From Rhizobiales bacterium 65-9 (lineage in GTDB: Bacteria; Pseudomonadota; Alphaproteobacteria; Rhizobiales; Beijerinckiaceae), in NCBI GenBank assembly GCA_001899525.1, contig MKVY01000022.1, forward strand, positions 65,870 to 129,869: a stretch of 64,000 nucleotides of DNA, given 5' to 3'. Below, piece by piece: positions 20,665 to 30,184 of this stretch. The notes below the pieces were generated by a model, which searched no databases, was not told where the DNA came from, and saw nothing but the letters and a program-made list of their open reading frames with translations. The position numbers and the translations under genes were made by a program. Position 1 is the first letter of the stretch. The number at the start of each line of letters is the position of its first letter.

Positions 20665-21540
20665 ATGTCCAAAGCCATTCTCGGCGTGATTGGCGGCTCG
20701 GGCGTTTATGACCTTCCTGGCGTCGAGGATGTGCGCGAGGAGAAGGTCGCGAGCCCTTGGGGCGAACCCTCTGATGTCCTGCGCATCGGCCGCGTCGCCG
20801 GCCGCGAGGTCGTCTTTCTTCCTCGCCACGGACGCGGCCACCGGCTGTCGCCCTCGGGAATCAATTACCGCGCCAATATCGACGCGATGAAGCGTCTCGG
20901 CGTCACCGACCTCGTTTCGCTGTCGGCCGTCGGCTCGTTCAAGGAGAGGCTGGCGCCCGGCTGGTTCGTGCTCGTCGATCAATATGTCGACCGCACCGTC
21001 GGCCGCGCGACGAGCTTCTTCGGCGATGGCTGCGTGGCCCATGTGTCGATGGCGCATCCCGTCAGTCCGCCGCTGGTCGACCGGCTCGCCGCGGCGGCGA
21101 AAGCGGAGGGAATCGACTGCGTGCGCGGCGGAACGCTTGTCGTGATCGAGGGGCCGCAATTCTCGTCCCTCGCGGAATCCCTGACCTACAAGGCGCAGGG
21201 CTACGACCTGATCGGCATGACCGCGACGCCGGAGGCGAAGCTCGCGCGCGAGGCGGAGATCGCCTACGCCACGGTCGCGATGGTGACGGACTATGACTGC
21301 TGGCATGAGGAGCATGGCGCCGTCGACGTGAAGAGCGTCATCGAGGTCATGCATGGCAACACGGAAAAAGCCCGCCGCCTCGTCGCGCGCCTCGCCGCCG
21401 ATTTTCCGTCCGAGTGCGACCCCTGCCCGGCCGGCTCGCGCAACGCGCTCGACCACGCGCTGATCACGGCGCCTGACGCGCGCGATCCGGCGCTGGTGAA
21501 GAAGCTGGACGCCGTCGCAGGGCGCGTTCTTCTGCATTGA
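20665..21540 (+). CDS. mtnP: S-methyl-5'-thioadenosine phosphorylase
   Basis: Cleaves methylthioadenosine with phosphate to adenine and methylthioribose-1-phosphate, starting methionine salvage. 291 aa, purine nucleoside phosphorylase fold. Phosphate-binding [10 protein letters not shown] is at residues 9-18, [20 protein letters not shown] near residue 53, and [16 protein letters not shown] near 154. The start is the ATG at 20665 ([13 protein letters not shown]). apt follows after 20 bp; it can recycle the released adenine, so the pair makes a coherent salvage unit. Confidence 0.96.
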   Translation: MSKAILGVIGGSGVYDLPGVEDVREEKVASPWGEPSDVLRIGRVAGREVVFLPRHGRGHRLSPSGINYRANIDAMKRLGVTDLVSLSAVGSFKERLAPGWFVLVDQYVDRTVGRATSFFGDGCVAHVSMAHPVSPPLVDRLAAAAKAEGIDCVRGGTLVVIEGPQFSSLAESLTYKAQGYDLIGMTATPEAKLAREAEIAYATVAMVTDYDCWHEEHGAVDVKSVIEVMHGNTEKARRLVARLAADFPSECDPCPAGSRNALDHALITAPDARDPALVKKLDAVAGRVLLH

Positions 21541-21560
21541 ACCTGTTTGCGCGAAGCCCC

Positions 21561-22091
21561 ATGAACGACCTCATCGCGTCCATCCGCACCATCCCCGATT
21601 ATCCCAAGCCGGGAATCCTGTTCCGCGACATCACCACGCTGCTCGGCGACGCGCGCGCGTTCCGGCGCGCGGTGGACGAACTGGTGCATCCCTGGGCCGG
21701 CTCGAAGATCGACAAGGTCGCCGGCGTCGAGGCGCGCGGCTTCATTCTTGGCGGCGCCATCGCGCATCAGCTCTCGTCGGGCTTCGTACCGATCCGCAAG
21801 AAGGGAAAGCTGCCGCACGAGACGGTCAGCGTCGCCTATTCGCTGGAGTATGGCGTCGATCAGATGGAAGTGCACAAGGACGCCGTCCGCCCCGGCGAGA
21901 AAGTGATCCTTGTCGATGACCTCATCGCCACCGGCGGAACGGCGGAAGGCGCGGTGAAGCTGCTGAAACAGATCGGCGCCGATGTCGTCGCCGCCTGTTT
22001 CGTCATCGACCTGCCCGATCTCGGCGGCGCGGCGAAGATACGCGCGCTGGACGTGCCGGTTCGCACGCTCGTTTCTTTTGCAGGACACTGA
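21561..22091 (+). CDS. apt: Adenine phosphoribosyltransferase
   Basis: Converts adenine + PRPP to AMP. 176 aa from ATG 21561 ([19 protein letters not shown]), the typical size. The PRPP-binding motif is [17 protein letters not shown] (about residues 115-131), and the N-terminal FRDITTLL and [12 protein letters not shown] blocks are present. Directly downstream of mtnP, it uses the adenine that MtnP releases. Confidence 0.97.
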   Translation: MNDLIASIRTIPDYPKPGILFRDITTLLGDARAFRRAVDELVHPWAGSKIDKVAGVEARGFILGGAIAHQLSSGFVPIRKKGKLPHETVSVAYSLEYGVDQMEVHKDAVRPGEKVILVDDLIATGGTAEGAVKLLKQIGADVVAACFVIDLPDLGGAAKIRALDVPVRTLVSFAGH

Positions 22092-22114
22092 AGAAAGCTC
22101 AGGGAGAACACGCC

Positions 22115-22879
22115 ATGATTCCCGATCTCAAGGACAAGGTGGTTTTGATCACGGGCGCCAGCACCGGCATCGGCGCGGCGGCCGCCAAGGGCTTCGCCTT
22201 CGAGGGCTCGAAGGTCGTCGTCCATTACAACGCCAGCAAGGCCGCCGCCGAGACGGTCGTCGCCGATATCGTGAGCCACGGCGCCGAAGCCGTGGCGATC
22301 CGTGGCGACGTCACGAAATCCGACGATGTGAAGGCCATCGTCGCGCAAACCATGGAGCGGTTCGGCCGCATCGACGTGCTGGTGAACAATGCCGGCGGCA
22401 TGCTCGGCCGCGTCGCCACCACCGAAATGAGCGACGCGCACTATGAGAATGTCATGCGCCTCAACGCCTGGTCCGTGTTCGCGATGACGCGCGAGGTCGC
22501 GCCGCTGATGGCGAAGACCGGCGGCGGGTCGATCATCAACGTGACGTCCATCGCGGCCCGGCATGGCGGCGGCGGCGGCGCGATCATTTACGCGGCCTCG
22601 AAGGCCTTTGTCAGCGCCTTCACCAGAGGCATGGCCAAGGAGCTGGTCGGGATGAAGATTCGCGTCAACGCGGTGTCGCCGGGCGTGATCGAGACGCCGT
22701 TTCACGATCGCTGGTCGAACGCCGCGCAGCTGGAGTCGATGCGCCAGACCGTGCCGATGGGCCGCCTCGGCGTCTCGGAGGAATGCGTCGGCGCGTTCCT
22801 CTATCTCGCGTCCGAGACGCTCAGCAGCTATGTCGACGGCCAGATCATCGAGGTGAATGGCGGCCAGTTGATGCCGTGA
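22115..22879 (+). CDS. SDR-family oxidoreductase (FabG-like)
   Basis: 254 aa NAD(P)H-dependent short-chain dehydrogenase/reductase. The cofactor motif TGASTGIG is at residues 13-20 and NNAG at 91-94; the catalytic residues are S145, Y159 and K163 (YAASK). The glycine-rich GGGGG insert before the catalytic Tyr is unusual for generic FabG. The substrate is unknown. Its stop abuts the stop of the convergent MaoC-like gene with no spacer. The two MaoC-like genes beyond might suggest acyl-CoA chemistry, but they are on the other strand. Confidence 0.9.
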   Translation: MIPDLKDKVVLITGASTGIGAAAAKGFAFEGSKVVVHYNASKAAAETVVADIVSHGAEAVAIRGDVTKSDDVKAIVAQTMERFGRIDVLVNNAGGMLGRVATTEMSDAHYENVMRLNAWSVFAMTREVAPLMAKTGGGSIINVTSIAARHGGGGGAIIYAASKAFVSAFTRGMAKELVGMKIRVNAVSPGVIETPFHDRWSNAAQLESMRQTVPMGRLGVSEECVGAFLYLASETLSSYVDGQIIEVNGGQLMP

Positions 22880-23365
22880 TCACGCGCCCTTGTCGCGGCG
22901 CTCGACGAACACGGTTCCCTTGAACTCGAAAACCTTGTCGCCGGACTGATTCACGCCGTCGTTGAGAAAGGACAGGATGCCCCACTCCGGCATGGAGGCG
23001 GACAGGCGCTTGTCCACGATGGTTGTCGAGTAGGCGATCACGTCGTTGGCGTAGACCGGCTTGATCCATCGCAGATCCTTGAAGCCCGGCGATCCGCCGA
23101 GGCGGGCAAGCGTTGTTCCGCCGGCCCGCGCGGCTTTTTCCGCCTCGTCGCGCCTTGCGACGGTGAGTTTCATGTAGATGCAGGCGGTGTGCCATCCGGA
23201 CGCGCAGAGGCGGCCGAACGGCGTCTGCGCCGCGCCCTCCTCGCTGAGATGGAAGCGCTGCGGATCGAACTGTCGCGCAAAGCGGATGATGTCCTCGGAC
23301 GTGAAGCGCCACGATCCGAGATCGATCCGCGAGCCGATGGCGACGTCTTCGTAGAAGTTCAGCAT
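22880..23365 (-). CDS. MaoC-like (R)-hydratase / hot-dog fold protein, 161 aa
   Basis: Single hot-dog domain with FTSEDIIRFARQFDPQRFHLSEEGAAQTPFGRLCASGWHT at residues 16-60. The Asp/His pair D31 and H35 in the FDPQ-x-FH motif is that of MaoC enoyl-CoA hydratases. It is one of two adjacent paralogues, lies 7 bp after the other and is probably co-transcribed and possibly a partner. It likely hydrates an enoyl-CoA, with unknown chain length. Confidence 0.85.
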   Translation of the reverse strand: MLNFYEDVAIGSRIDLGSWRFTSEDIIRFARQFDPQRFHLSEEGAAQTPFGRLCASGWHTACIYMKLTVARRDEAEKAARAGGTTLARLGGSPGFKDLRWIKPVYANDVIAYSTTIVDKRLSASMPEWGILSFLNDGVNQSGDKVFEFKGTVFVERRDKGA

Positions 23366-23372
23366 GGCGGCC

Positions 23373-23828
23373 TCACATCGCCTGCGCGCGGCGGCCGAAC
23401 ATGACCCAGTTTTCCTGGGTCATCACAGGCTCGCCGCGCTGGTTCGACGTGGTGATGCGCATGCGCACCAGCCCCATCTCCGGTCGCGAGCGCGATTCCT
23501 TTCTGTCGATGATGTCGATCACGGGCGTGATGACGTCGCCCGCGCGCACGGGGCGCAGCCATTTCAGTTCGTCGACGCCAGGCGCGCCAAGGCCGGAGCT
23601 GTCGAGCAGGAATCGCTCCGCGATCGCGCGCATGACGAGCGAGGCGGTGTGCCAGCCGGACGCGACCAGGCCGCCGAAGAAGCTCGCTTTCGCCGCGTCT
23701 TCGTCGATATGGAAAGGCTGCGCGTCATACTCCTTGGCGAACGCGATCATCTCCTCGCGCGTCATAGCATGCGGCGCGCATTCCAGCCGCAGGCCGACCG
23801 TCAGATCCTCGAATGTCCAGCGCGGCAT
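23373..23828 (-). CDS. MaoC-like (R)-hydratase / hot-dog fold protein, 151 aa
   Basis: Paralogue of its downstream neighbour. The sequence MTREEMIAFAKEYDAQPFHIDEDAAKASFFGGLVASGWHT (residues 22-61) carries the D-x-x-x-FH catalytic pattern and the conserved GLVASGWHT block. A pair of MaoC-type proteins in tandem is common in Hyphomicrobiales, where each can homodimerise. The function is probably hydration of an enoyl-CoA or related thioester. Confidence 0.85.
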   Translation of the reverse strand: MPRWTFEDLTVGLRLECAPHAMTREEMIAFAKEYDAQPFHIDEDAAKASFFGGLVASGWHTASLVMRAIAERFLLDSSGLGAPGVDELKWLRPVRAGDVITPVIDIIDRKESRSRPEMGLVRMRITTSNQRGEPVMTQENWVMFGRRAQAM

Positions 23829-23842
23829 GGCGGCCCCCGTTG

Positions 23843-24940
23843 TCAGTTGGCGAACCGGAAATGCATCACGTCGCCGTCGGCGACCGTGTAATCCTTGCCT
23901 TCCAGCCTGAGCTTGCCGGCGTCCCGCGCGCCCGCCTCGCCGTTGAGCGAGACATAATCGTCGTAGGCGATCGTCTCGGCGCGGATGAAGCCCTTCTCGA
24001 AATCCGTGTGGATGACGCCGGCCGCCTGCGGCGCGCGCGTTCCCAGCGTGATCGTCCAGGCCCGCGCCTCCTTCGGCCCCACGGTGAAGTAGGTGATGAG
24101 GCCGAGCAGCTCGTAGCCGGCGCGGATCACGCGGTTGAGGCCGGGCTCGGCGAGGCCGACCGCGTCGAGATAGTCCTTCTGGTCTTCCGGCGGCAGCACC
24201 GCGATCTCGCTCTCGATCTTGGCCGAAACGACGACGCTCTTTGCGCCTTCCTCTTTCGCGCGCTGCGCGACCTTGTCGGAGAAGGCGTTGCCCTTGTCCG
24301 CCGACGCCTCCTCGACATTGCAGACATAGAGAACCGGCTTCGCGGTCAGAAGCTGAAGCATGTCGAAGGCCTTGCGCTCATCGGCCTTCACCGAGACGAG
24401 CCGCGCCGGCTTGCCGTCGCGCAGCAGCGTCAGCGCGCGCGTGACGAGGTCGAGCTGCTGCGCCGACTCCTTGTCGCCGCCGCGCGCCTTCTTTTCCAGC
24501 GCCGTGACGCGCTTCTCGAGCGATTCGAGATCGGCGAGCATCAGCTCCGTTTCGATCGTCTCGATATCGGCGACCGGATCGATCCGGCCCTCGACATGGG
24601 TGATGTCGCCGTCCTCGAAGCAGCGCACCACATGGGCGATGGCGTCGCATTCGCGGATGTTGCCGAGAAACTGGTTGCCGAGCCCCTCCCCTTTCGAGGC
24701 GCCGCGCACGAGGCCGGCGATGTCGACGAAGGTCAGGCGCGTCGGGACGGTCTGCTGCGAGCGCGCGATTCCCGCGAGCGAATCGAGCCGTTCGTCCGGC
24801 ACGGCGACGTCGCCCACATTCGGCTCGATGGTGCAGAACGGATAATTGGCCGCCTGCGCCGCGGCGGTCTGCGTCAGCGCGTTGAAGAGCGTCGATTTGC
24901 CGACGTTCGGCAGGCCGACGATGCCGCATTTGAAACCCAT
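23843..24940 (-). CDS. ychF: Redox-regulated ATPase YchF (OBG-family)
   Basis: 365 aa. P-loop GLPNVGKSTLFNAL near residues 7-20, DIAGLVRGASKGEGLGNQFL as switch/G3 region, a coiled-coil insertion around residues 130-165, and a C-terminal TGS domain ending DYTVADGDVMHFRFAN. YchF/OLA1 hydrolyses ATP rather than GTP and associates with ribosomes. The start is the ATG at 24940 (MGFKCGIVGLPNVGKS). It forms a rplY-pth-ychF series. Confidence 0.96.
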   Translation of the reverse strand: MGFKCGIVGLPNVGKSTLFNALTQTAAAQAANYPFCTIEPNVGDVAVPDERLDSLAGIARSQQTVPTRLTFVDIAGLVRGASKGEGLGNQFLGNIRECDAIAHVVRCFEDGDITHVEGRIDPVADIETIETELMLADLESLEKRVTALEKKARGGDKESAQQLDLVTRALTLLRDGKPARLVSVKADERKAFDMLQLLTAKPVLYVCNVEEASADKGNAFSDKVAQRAKEEGAKSVVVSAKIESEIAVLPPEDQKDYLDAVGLAEPGLNRVIRAGYELLGLITYFTVGPKEARAWTITLGTRAPQAAGVIHTDFEKGFIRAETIAYDDYVSLNGEAGARDAGKLRLEGKDYTVADGDVMHFRFAN

Positions 24941-25004
24941 GGTCACTCAACCGCTATGGTGGAACAGATGTCACACGGTTCCATCTTGAAGGGATCGATG
25001 ATCG

Positions 25005-25646
25005 TCAAGCCGTCGAGGCGCCGCTCGCGCCGGGCTGACCGACCCGCTTCACGTCGCTGAAGCCGGCTTTCTGCATCGCGAGCGCCACGTCGTTCTGGAA
25101 GCGCCCGTCGTCGCCCTTCGCCAGCCATGGCGCGAACTCCGCGCAGGCTCCGCAAAGAGCCTTGACCCAGGGCTCTTCCGCCTTGGCGAAATCGCTCAGG
25201 ACATAATGATGGACAAGCGCCTTGTCCCCGGGATGACCGATGCCCATCCGCGCGCGGCGATAGGTCCCGCCGATATGGGCCGAGATCGAGCGAAGGCCGT
25301 TATGGCCGGCGTCGCCGCCGCCCTGCTTCACGCGCAGCTTGGCGGGCGCAAGATCGAGTTCGTCATGGAACACGACCACGTCCTTCGCCGGAATCTTGAA
25401 GAATTTGGCGGCCGCCGCCACCGCGACCCCGGATTCGTTCATGAAGGTCTGGGGCTTGAGAAGGAGGATGCGCTCGCCGGCGATCGCCGCATCGGCGCAA
25501 TCGCCGTGGAACCGCGTTTTCCAGGGGCCGGCGCCGTGCGCGCGCGCGATCGCGTCCGCCGCCATGAATCCGATGTTGTGGCGGTTCATGGCGTAGCGGC
25601 CGCCCGGATTGCCGAGGCCGACGAAGAGAATGCGTCTGTCGCTCAT
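25005..25646 (-). CDS. pth: Peptidyl-tRNA hydrolase
   Basis: 213 aa; releases tRNA from stalled peptidyl-tRNA. The signature [22 protein letters not shown] contains the catalytic His (about residue 24); [10 protein letters not shown] and [30 protein letters not shown] follow. A C-terminal Ala/Gly/Pro extension is typical of alphaproteobacteria. It lies between ychF and rplY, an arrangement common across bacteria and fitting a translation-linked unit. Confidence 0.96.
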   Translation of the reverse strand: MSDRRILFVGLGNPGGRYAMNRHNIGFMAADAIARAHGAGPWKTRFHGDCADAAIAGERILLLKPQTFMNESGVAVAAAAKFFKIPAKDVVVFHDELDLAPAKLRVKQGGGDAGHNGLRSISAHIGGTYRRARMGIGHPGDKALVHHYVLSDFAKAEEPWVKALCGACAEFAPWLAKGDDGRFQNDVALAMQKAGFSDVKRVGQPGASGASTA

Positions 25647-25652
25647 GGGACG

Positions 25653-25687
25653 CCAAAAGGAACGGGCCGCTGTGTGAGCGGCCCGTT
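25653..25687 (-). terminator. Rho-independent terminator after rplY
   Basis: A perfect 11 bp stem AACGGGCCGCT / AGCGGCCCGTT with a 5 nt loop (25661-25687), followed on the minus strand by CCTTTT. It lies between rplY and pth, so it would end or attenuate transcripts from rplY and lower read-through to pth. Confidence 0.75.
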
Positions 25688-25713
25688 TGACGAAAGCAAG
25701 CGGCTTGGGCCGA

Positions 25714-26352
25714 TTACTTCTTGGCCTCGGCCGCAGGCGCAGCCGCCGGAGCCGCGGCGGCGTCCGCCGCCGGAGTCGCCTCTTCCTTGATCGGCGGCGC
25801 GATGTTCGCGATCACGAAATCGCGGTCGCGGATCACCGGGCGAACCCCTTCCGGCAGCTTGACGCCAGAGATGCGCGCGGCGTCGTTGATCTCGAGGCCG
25901 GAGAGATCGACCGTGATCGATTCAGGAATCGCGTCCGCCGGAACGACGAACTCGACTTCGTGGCGGACGACGTTCAGAACGCCGCCCTGCTTGATGCCCG
26001 GCGACTGGTCATGATTGACGAAGTGGGCGGGCACGAACACGCGCACCGTCTGGCCCGCGTTCAGGCGCAGGAAGTCGATATGCACGACCGTGTCCTTGAC
26101 CCTGTCGAGCTGGTAATCGCGCGGCAGCGCGCGGATTGTCTTGCCGCCGACCTCGATCTCGAACACCGTGGTCAGGAAGTGGCCGGCGTAGACGAGCTGA
26201 TTGGCGATCTTGAAGTCGAGGCTGATCGGGGTGGGAGCCTCGCCGCCGCCATAGATGACGGCAGGAATCTGGTTGTCTCGGCGAACTGCGCGGGCGGCCC
26301 CCTTGCCGACCTTTTCGCGCGACGCCGCCTTCAGAGCTTTCGGAGAAGCCAT
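25714..26352 (-). CDS. rplY: 50S ribosomal protein L25 / general stress protein Ctc
   Basis: 212 aa long (Ctc-type) L25. The 5S-rRNA-binding L25 domain fills about residues 5-95 ([26 protein letters not shown]) and the TL5 C-terminal beta domain about 100-190. An Ala/Pro-rich tail ([14 protein letters not shown]) follows. The start is the ATG at 26352 ([14 protein letters not shown]); the frame is open further but that part is not conserved in character. A strong terminator follows. Confidence 0.95.
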   Translation of the reverse strand: MASPKALKAASREKVGKGAARAVRRDNQIPAVIYGGGEAPTPISLDFKIANQLVYAGHFLTTVFEIEVGGKTIRALPRDYQLDRVKDTVVHIDFLRLNAGQTVRVFVPAHFVNHDQSPGIKQGGVLNVVRHEVEFVVPADAIPESITVDLSGLEINDAARISGVKLPEGVRPVIRDRDFVIANIAPPIKEEATPAADAAAAPAAAPAAEAKK

Positions 26353-26529
26353 AGCGGAACATCCTGGGTTTGGTTTCAGCAAAAAGCCGCCGAAGCCGGC
26401 GGCCATCCACATGGAGCCTGAGGCGCCCTGCGGCCGCGCCCCTGCCTCCAGGGGTGTCTGGGGGGCGCGGGCAGGCCCATAGACGATAGGAACCGGGGAG
26501 GCAAGCAAGGCGCCCGCCGGATACGGCGT

Positions 26530-26892
26530 CTAGGGCTTGCGGTAGTGAGGATAGTCGTCCGCGACCGATTCAATCATCTCGGCCATCACGGCCGGACTGA
26601 CGCGCTTCTTGTGCCCGGGAAGGTCGGAATAAACATCGATATCGGCGAACCGGCCGCCCTGATGGGCGCTGTTATGGCAGGACTTGCACAGAACGACGCA
26701 ATTCTCGACGGAATTCGGACCGTTCATCCCCTCGAACGGGATGACATGATGCCCCTCCGAGCCTTCGCCGAACCGATGGCTGGCGGCGCCCCTCCGGCCG
26801 GCGACCCAGATGCGGCTTCCGCAGCTCGCGCAGACATAGCCCTGCCGCTTCAGCGCCGCCGCCTGCGTCTGGGGAGAAAAGGGAATGGTCAT
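26530..26892 (-). CDS. HNH endonuclease-domain protein, 120 aa
   Basis: A small HNH protein. Zinc Cys pairs CASCGS (about residues 21-26) and LCKSCHNSAH (about 67-76) flank GHHVIPFEGMNGPNSVENCV, the HNH core with two adjacent His. Such stand-alone HNH proteins may be nickases, repair or restriction enzymes; there is no partner methylase or phage gene here. The start is the ATG at 26892. It lies back-to-back with another HNH gene. Confidence 0.75.
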   Translation of the reverse strand: MTIPFSPQTQAAALKRQGYVCASCGSRIWVAGRRGAASHRFGEGSEGHHVIPFEGMNGPNSVENCVVLCKSCHNSAHQGGRFADIDVYSDLPGHKKRVSPAVMAEMIESVADDYPHYRKP

Positions 26893-27086
26893 GGCGCGCC
26901 CCTGACGGCCACAATGACGCGCCGATGCGCCCCCTGCAAACGGCGGCGAGGGGCGGCCGGATAGCTGTCTTCGACCGCCTTGAGAGTCGGGCGGGCGCGT
27001 CAGTGCGTCCCGCTTCACAATCCCGTCGTGTTCCGCCTACAGTGTGGCCGGAGCCGGATTCGCGGATCCGGCGCTAGGATAAGTCG

Positions 27087-27656
27087 TTGACGATCCACGT
27101 CGCGCCTGTCGCCTCGCCGGAAGCCTGTCCGGCGCTTGTTCTCAACGCCGACTACCGGCCGCTGAGTTACTATCCCTTGTCATTGTGGAGCTGGCAGGAC
27201 GCCATCAAGGCGGTGTTCATGGACCGCGTGAACATCGTGTCCGAATATGACCGCGAGGTGCGTTCGCCCGGCTTCTCGATGAAGCTGCCCTCGGTGGTGT
27301 CGCTGAAGAGCTATGTGAAGCCGTCCCGGCATCCGGCCTTCACGCGCTTCAATGTGTTCCTGCGCGACCGCTTCGCCTGCCAATATTGCGGCGCGCGCGA
27401 GGACCTGACCTTCGATCACGTCGTCCCCCGCTCGCGCGGAGGCCAGACGACATGGCAGAATGTCGTGGCCGCCTGCTCGCCCTGCAATCTGCGGAAGGGC
27501 GACAAGATGCCCGACCAGGCCCAGATGCGGCCGCTGCAATGGCCCTTCCAGCCGTCCCTGAGCCAGCTTCACGCCAATGGCCGGCTGTTCCCGCCCAACT
27601 ATCTGCATGAAAGCTGGCTCGACTATCTCTACTGGGACAGCGAGCTCGAACCGTAA
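27087..27656 (+). CDS. HNH endonuclease, RE-like type, 189 aa
   Basis: Residues about 93-145 hold the HNH core: FACQYCGAREDLTFDHVVPRSRGG, then ACSPCNLRKGDK. The N-terminal ALVLNADYRPLSYYPLSLWSWQDAIKAVFMDRV is the conserved lead of a widely distributed bacterial HNH family often near the DNA-repair genes. It starts with TTG at 27087, with AGGA 7 nt upstream. The function (likely DNA cleavage or repair) is not established. It ends 2 bp before the convergent dsbB. Confidence 0.85.
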   Translation: MTIHVAPVASPEACPALVLNADYRPLSYYPLSLWSWQDAIKAVFMDRVNIVSEYDREVRSPGFSMKLPSVVSLKSYVKPSRHPAFTRFNVFLRDRFACQYCGAREDLTFDHVVPRSRGGQTTWQNVVAACSPCNLRKGDKMPDQAQMRPLQWPFQPSLSQLHANGRLFPPNYLHESWLDYLYWDSELEP

Positions 27657-27658
27657 GC

Positions 27659-28177
27659 TCAGCCCCGCGCCGCCGCGCGCAGCGAGACGACGGCGAGAAC
27701 GGCGCAGATCACCGCATTCCAGCCGGCCAGCGACAGGCCGAGAATCCGCAGCGCGGCCTCGCTGCAATTGACCACCCGCGCGGTCTGCATCTGCTGCAGC
27801 AGATTGCCCGCCTGCCCCGGCAGGGCGCTCGCGCCGCCGGCCGGTGAACAGTCCGTCGGGCCGGCCCACCAGCCCCATTCGACCCCGGCGTGATAGACGC
27901 CGAACACGGCGTTCGCCGCCAGCATCAGCCCGACGATCAGCAGGATGAGCCGCGCCAGCTTCGGCTGCGACGGCGCGGACAGCGCGGCGAGCGCGGCGAG
28001 GGGAACGCCGGCGTAGTAGGCGTAGCGCTGCTCCAGGCAGAGCTTGCATGGCGCGTAGCCGACAGCCTGGAAAATCCATGCGCCGATGATGGTCGCCGCC
28101 AGCGCGACGGCCGCCGCCGCCGCGACCATGCGGACGCTCCGTCCCTGAACGGAGGGCGACGTCGAAAGAGCGCTCAT
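27659..28177 (-). CDS. dsbB: Disulfide bond formation protein B
   Basis: 172 aa, four transmembrane helices. DsbB re-oxidises periplasmic DsbA and passes electrons to quinone. The first redox pair CKLC follows the first helix (about residues 43-46), and a second Cys pair lies in the periplasmic loop (in TDCSPA and VVNCSEA). Its start overlaps the upstream gene by 4 bp. It is translationally coupled to the DedA-like gene. Confidence 0.92.
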   Translation of the reverse strand: MSALSTSPSVQGRSVRMVAAAAAVALAATIIGAWIFQAVGYAPCKLCLEQRYAYYAGVPLAALAALSAPSQPKLARLILLIVGLMLAANAVFGVYHAGVEWGWWAGPTDCSPAGGASALPGQAGNLLQQMQTARVVNCSEAALRILGLSLAGWNAVICAVLAVVSLRAAARG

Positions 28178-28755
28178 ATCAAAAACTTGATCACGAGGAA
28201 GCCGCCCACCAGGCTGGCCACTGTCAGCGTGCCGACCAGCGTGAGATTGTTCTCGATGAAGCGGCGGATCGCCGGTCCGAACAGGTTGAGCGCGCCGGCG
28301 ACCATGAAGAAGCGCAGCGCGCGCGTGATCAGAGACAGCACGACGAACCAGACAAAATCATAGCCCGCGATTCCCGACGCGATGGTCACGAGCTTGTAGG
28401 GGATCGGCGTCAGCCCCTTGATCAGGATGATGAGCGCGCCCCATTCGCGATAGAGCGCGAGAAAGTCGCCGACCCTGTCGCCGTAGCCGTAGAAGTTGAT
28501 CAGCCACAGCCCGACCGTGCTGTAGGCGAACATGCCGATGGCGTAGCCGAGGATCCCGCCCAGCACCGAGGCGGCGGTGCAGATCGCGGCGTAGAACCAG
28601 GCGCGCTCGGGCTTGGCCATGACCATCGGCACGAGCATGACGTCGGGCGGAATGGGGAAGAAGGAGCTTTCCGCGAAGGAGACGGCCGCGAGCGCCTGCG
28701 GCGCGCGTCGGCTCTCGGACAGCCTGAGAACCCAGTCATAGAGGGGGCGGAACAT
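28174..28755 (-). CDS. DedA/YqaA-family membrane protein
   Basis: 193 aa with four to five transmembrane segments. The core LPFRSWGALIILIKGLTPIPYKLV-like region (EWGALIILIKGLTPIPYKL) and the N-terminal SSFFPIPPDVMLVP are typical of YqaA/DedA (SNARE-associated) proteins, some of which are flippases for undecaprenyl phosphate or phospholipids. The coupling to dsbB is notable but may only be positional. Confidence 0.85.
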   Translation of the reverse strand: MFRPLYDWVLRLSESRRAPQALAAVSFAESSFFPIPPDVMLVPMVMAKPERAWFYAAICTAASVLGGILGYAIGMFAYSTVGLWLINFYGYGDRVGDFLALYREWGALIILIKGLTPIPYKLVTIASGIAGYDFVWFVVLSLITRALRFFMVAGALNLFGPAIRRFIENNLTLVGTLTVASLVGGFLVIKFLI

Positions 28756-29081
28756 GACGCGGGGTTACCGTTCGCGCGAGACTCTGTCCATTGCGGCCAA
28801 ACGCCCGCCGCACGATCGCGCGAGACGGCGCTCCGCCGCGCGGGCCTCTTCTACCATGTCGGTTGACCGCCGCCCGCCGGCCATCCTACAGGTCGGGCGG
28901 TCCCTTGCGGGACGTTGGCGGACGCGCGACCCGGAAGCGGCCGTCAGCATGCGACAGAGTCCTCCGGCGAAGTGAAATTCTGTTGCGAAACAGGAAGTTG
29001 AGTAGAAGGCGGCCGCAGCGGCCTTGCAATGCGAAGCGCCGATGCGGCGCCAAGCGGACAGGCTGAGAGCGGCGGCCCAGT
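28756..29081. other. Intergenic region before tRNA-Leu
   Basis: About 330 bp without a supportable gene. Open frames across it are short and composition-driven. It must carry the tRNA-Leu promoter, but I cannot place a convincing -35/-10. No repeat or RNA is evident. Confidence 0.6.
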
Positions 29082-29168
29082 GCGGGCGTGGCGGAACTGG
29101 TAGACGCAGCGGACTCAAAATCCGCCTCTGGCGACAGAATGTCGGTTCGAGTCCGACCGCCCGCACCA
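29082..29168 (+). tRNA. tRNA-Leu(CAA)
   Basis: 87 nt including the encoded CCA. Acceptor arms GCGGGCG / CGCCCGC pair fully. The anticodon stem GCGGA/TCCGC encloses the loop CTCAAAA with anticodon CAA, which reads UUG. A long variable arm typical of class II tRNAs precedes the TTCGAGT T-loop. A run of six T follows the CCA end and may help termination. Confidence 0.97.
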
Positions 29169-29434
29169 TTTTTTCAGACATGCCTCGAAAGTCGAACGCG
29201 GCCGGCCGCGCCGGGCCGTTGAACGCGCCGCCGCCAGGCGCTGGCGCTGGTCATGCGACATGCGTCCGTGGACCGGAGAAAAATCGCGGCGCATCGGCCG
29301 CCGCGCGGGATGGGCCGTTCATTCCTCGCAAGCGCGCAGCGCGCCTCAAGAGAATGTTGACGAGGACGATGTAGGACGCCCGGCCGGGGGAATAGCCCCG
29401 AACGACAGAAGAACAACCGCATCGGGAGCATGTC

Positions 29435-30184
29435 ATGATCGCAATCGACCGCCGCAGCCTTGTCGGCGCGCTCGCCTTCGGCGTCGCAGCCGCCGCGGCG
29501 CCTGCCCGGGCCGCCCCACTCTCGGGCGTCGCCGTCATCCTCATTCACGGCAAAGCCGGCGGACAGGGGCCGCTGCAACCGCTCGCGGCCGCGCTGCGGC
29601 GCGAAGGAGCCGCAGTCAGCCTGCCCCGCATGTCCTGGACCGGCGGATACCGCACCTACGACCAGACGCTCGGCGAGGTCGCTTCCGCCGTCAACGCAGC
29701 GCGCAGCAGGGGCGCGCGAAAGATCGTGCTCGCGGGGCACAGCCTCGGCGCCAACGTGTCGCTCGGATACGCCGCGGCGCAGGGCGGCGTGGATGGCGTC
29801 GTTGCGATGGCGCCCGGACATCGGCCGGATTTCATCTCGACGACCACCGGCGACAGCCTCGACCAGGCAAGGAAAATGGTCGCGGCCGGGGAAGGATCGC
29901 GGCGCGCCAAATTCATGGATTTCAACCAGGGACGGACCTTCCCTGTCACCACCACCGCCGACGCCTATCTGAGCTTTTTCGATCCGTCCGGCCCGGCCGC
30001 GAACGCGGCGCGCGCGAGCGGCGTCCGCACGCCGGTGTTGTGGGTGATCGGCTCCGCCGACCGGCCGGCGATGAGCGATCGCGCGCCCTATTCGACGGGA
30101 ACGCGCATCGAGGTCGCCGCCAATCACCAGCAGACGCCGGTGGTCGCGGTCAATCAGATCGTCGACTGGATCGGCAAGCTTTGA
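29435..30184 (+). CDS. Secreted alpha/beta hydrolase
   Basis: 249 aa. N-terminal DRRSLVGALAFG is a twin-arginine-like signal peptide ending near APARAA (residue 26). The mature part has the oxyanion HGKAGGQGP strand, the nucleophile elbow GHSLG (near residue 104) and a C-terminal region with catalytic His in NHQQTP. The family includes esterases, but the substrate cannot be deduced. It follows a tRNA and precedes a convergent cyclo-ligase gene, with no operon partner. Confidence 0.8.
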   Translation: MIAIDRRSLVGALAFGVAAAAAPARAAPLSGVAVILIHGKAGGQGPLQPLAAALRREGAAVSLPRMSWTGGYRTYDQTLGEVASAVNAARSRGARKIVLAGHSLGANVSLGYAAAQGGVDGVVAMAPGHRPDFISTTTGDSLDQARKMVAAGEGSRRAKFMDFNQGRTFPVTTTADAYLSFFDPSGPAANAARASGVRTPVLWVIGSADRPAMSDRAPYSTGTRIEVAANHQQTPVVAVNQIVDWIGKL

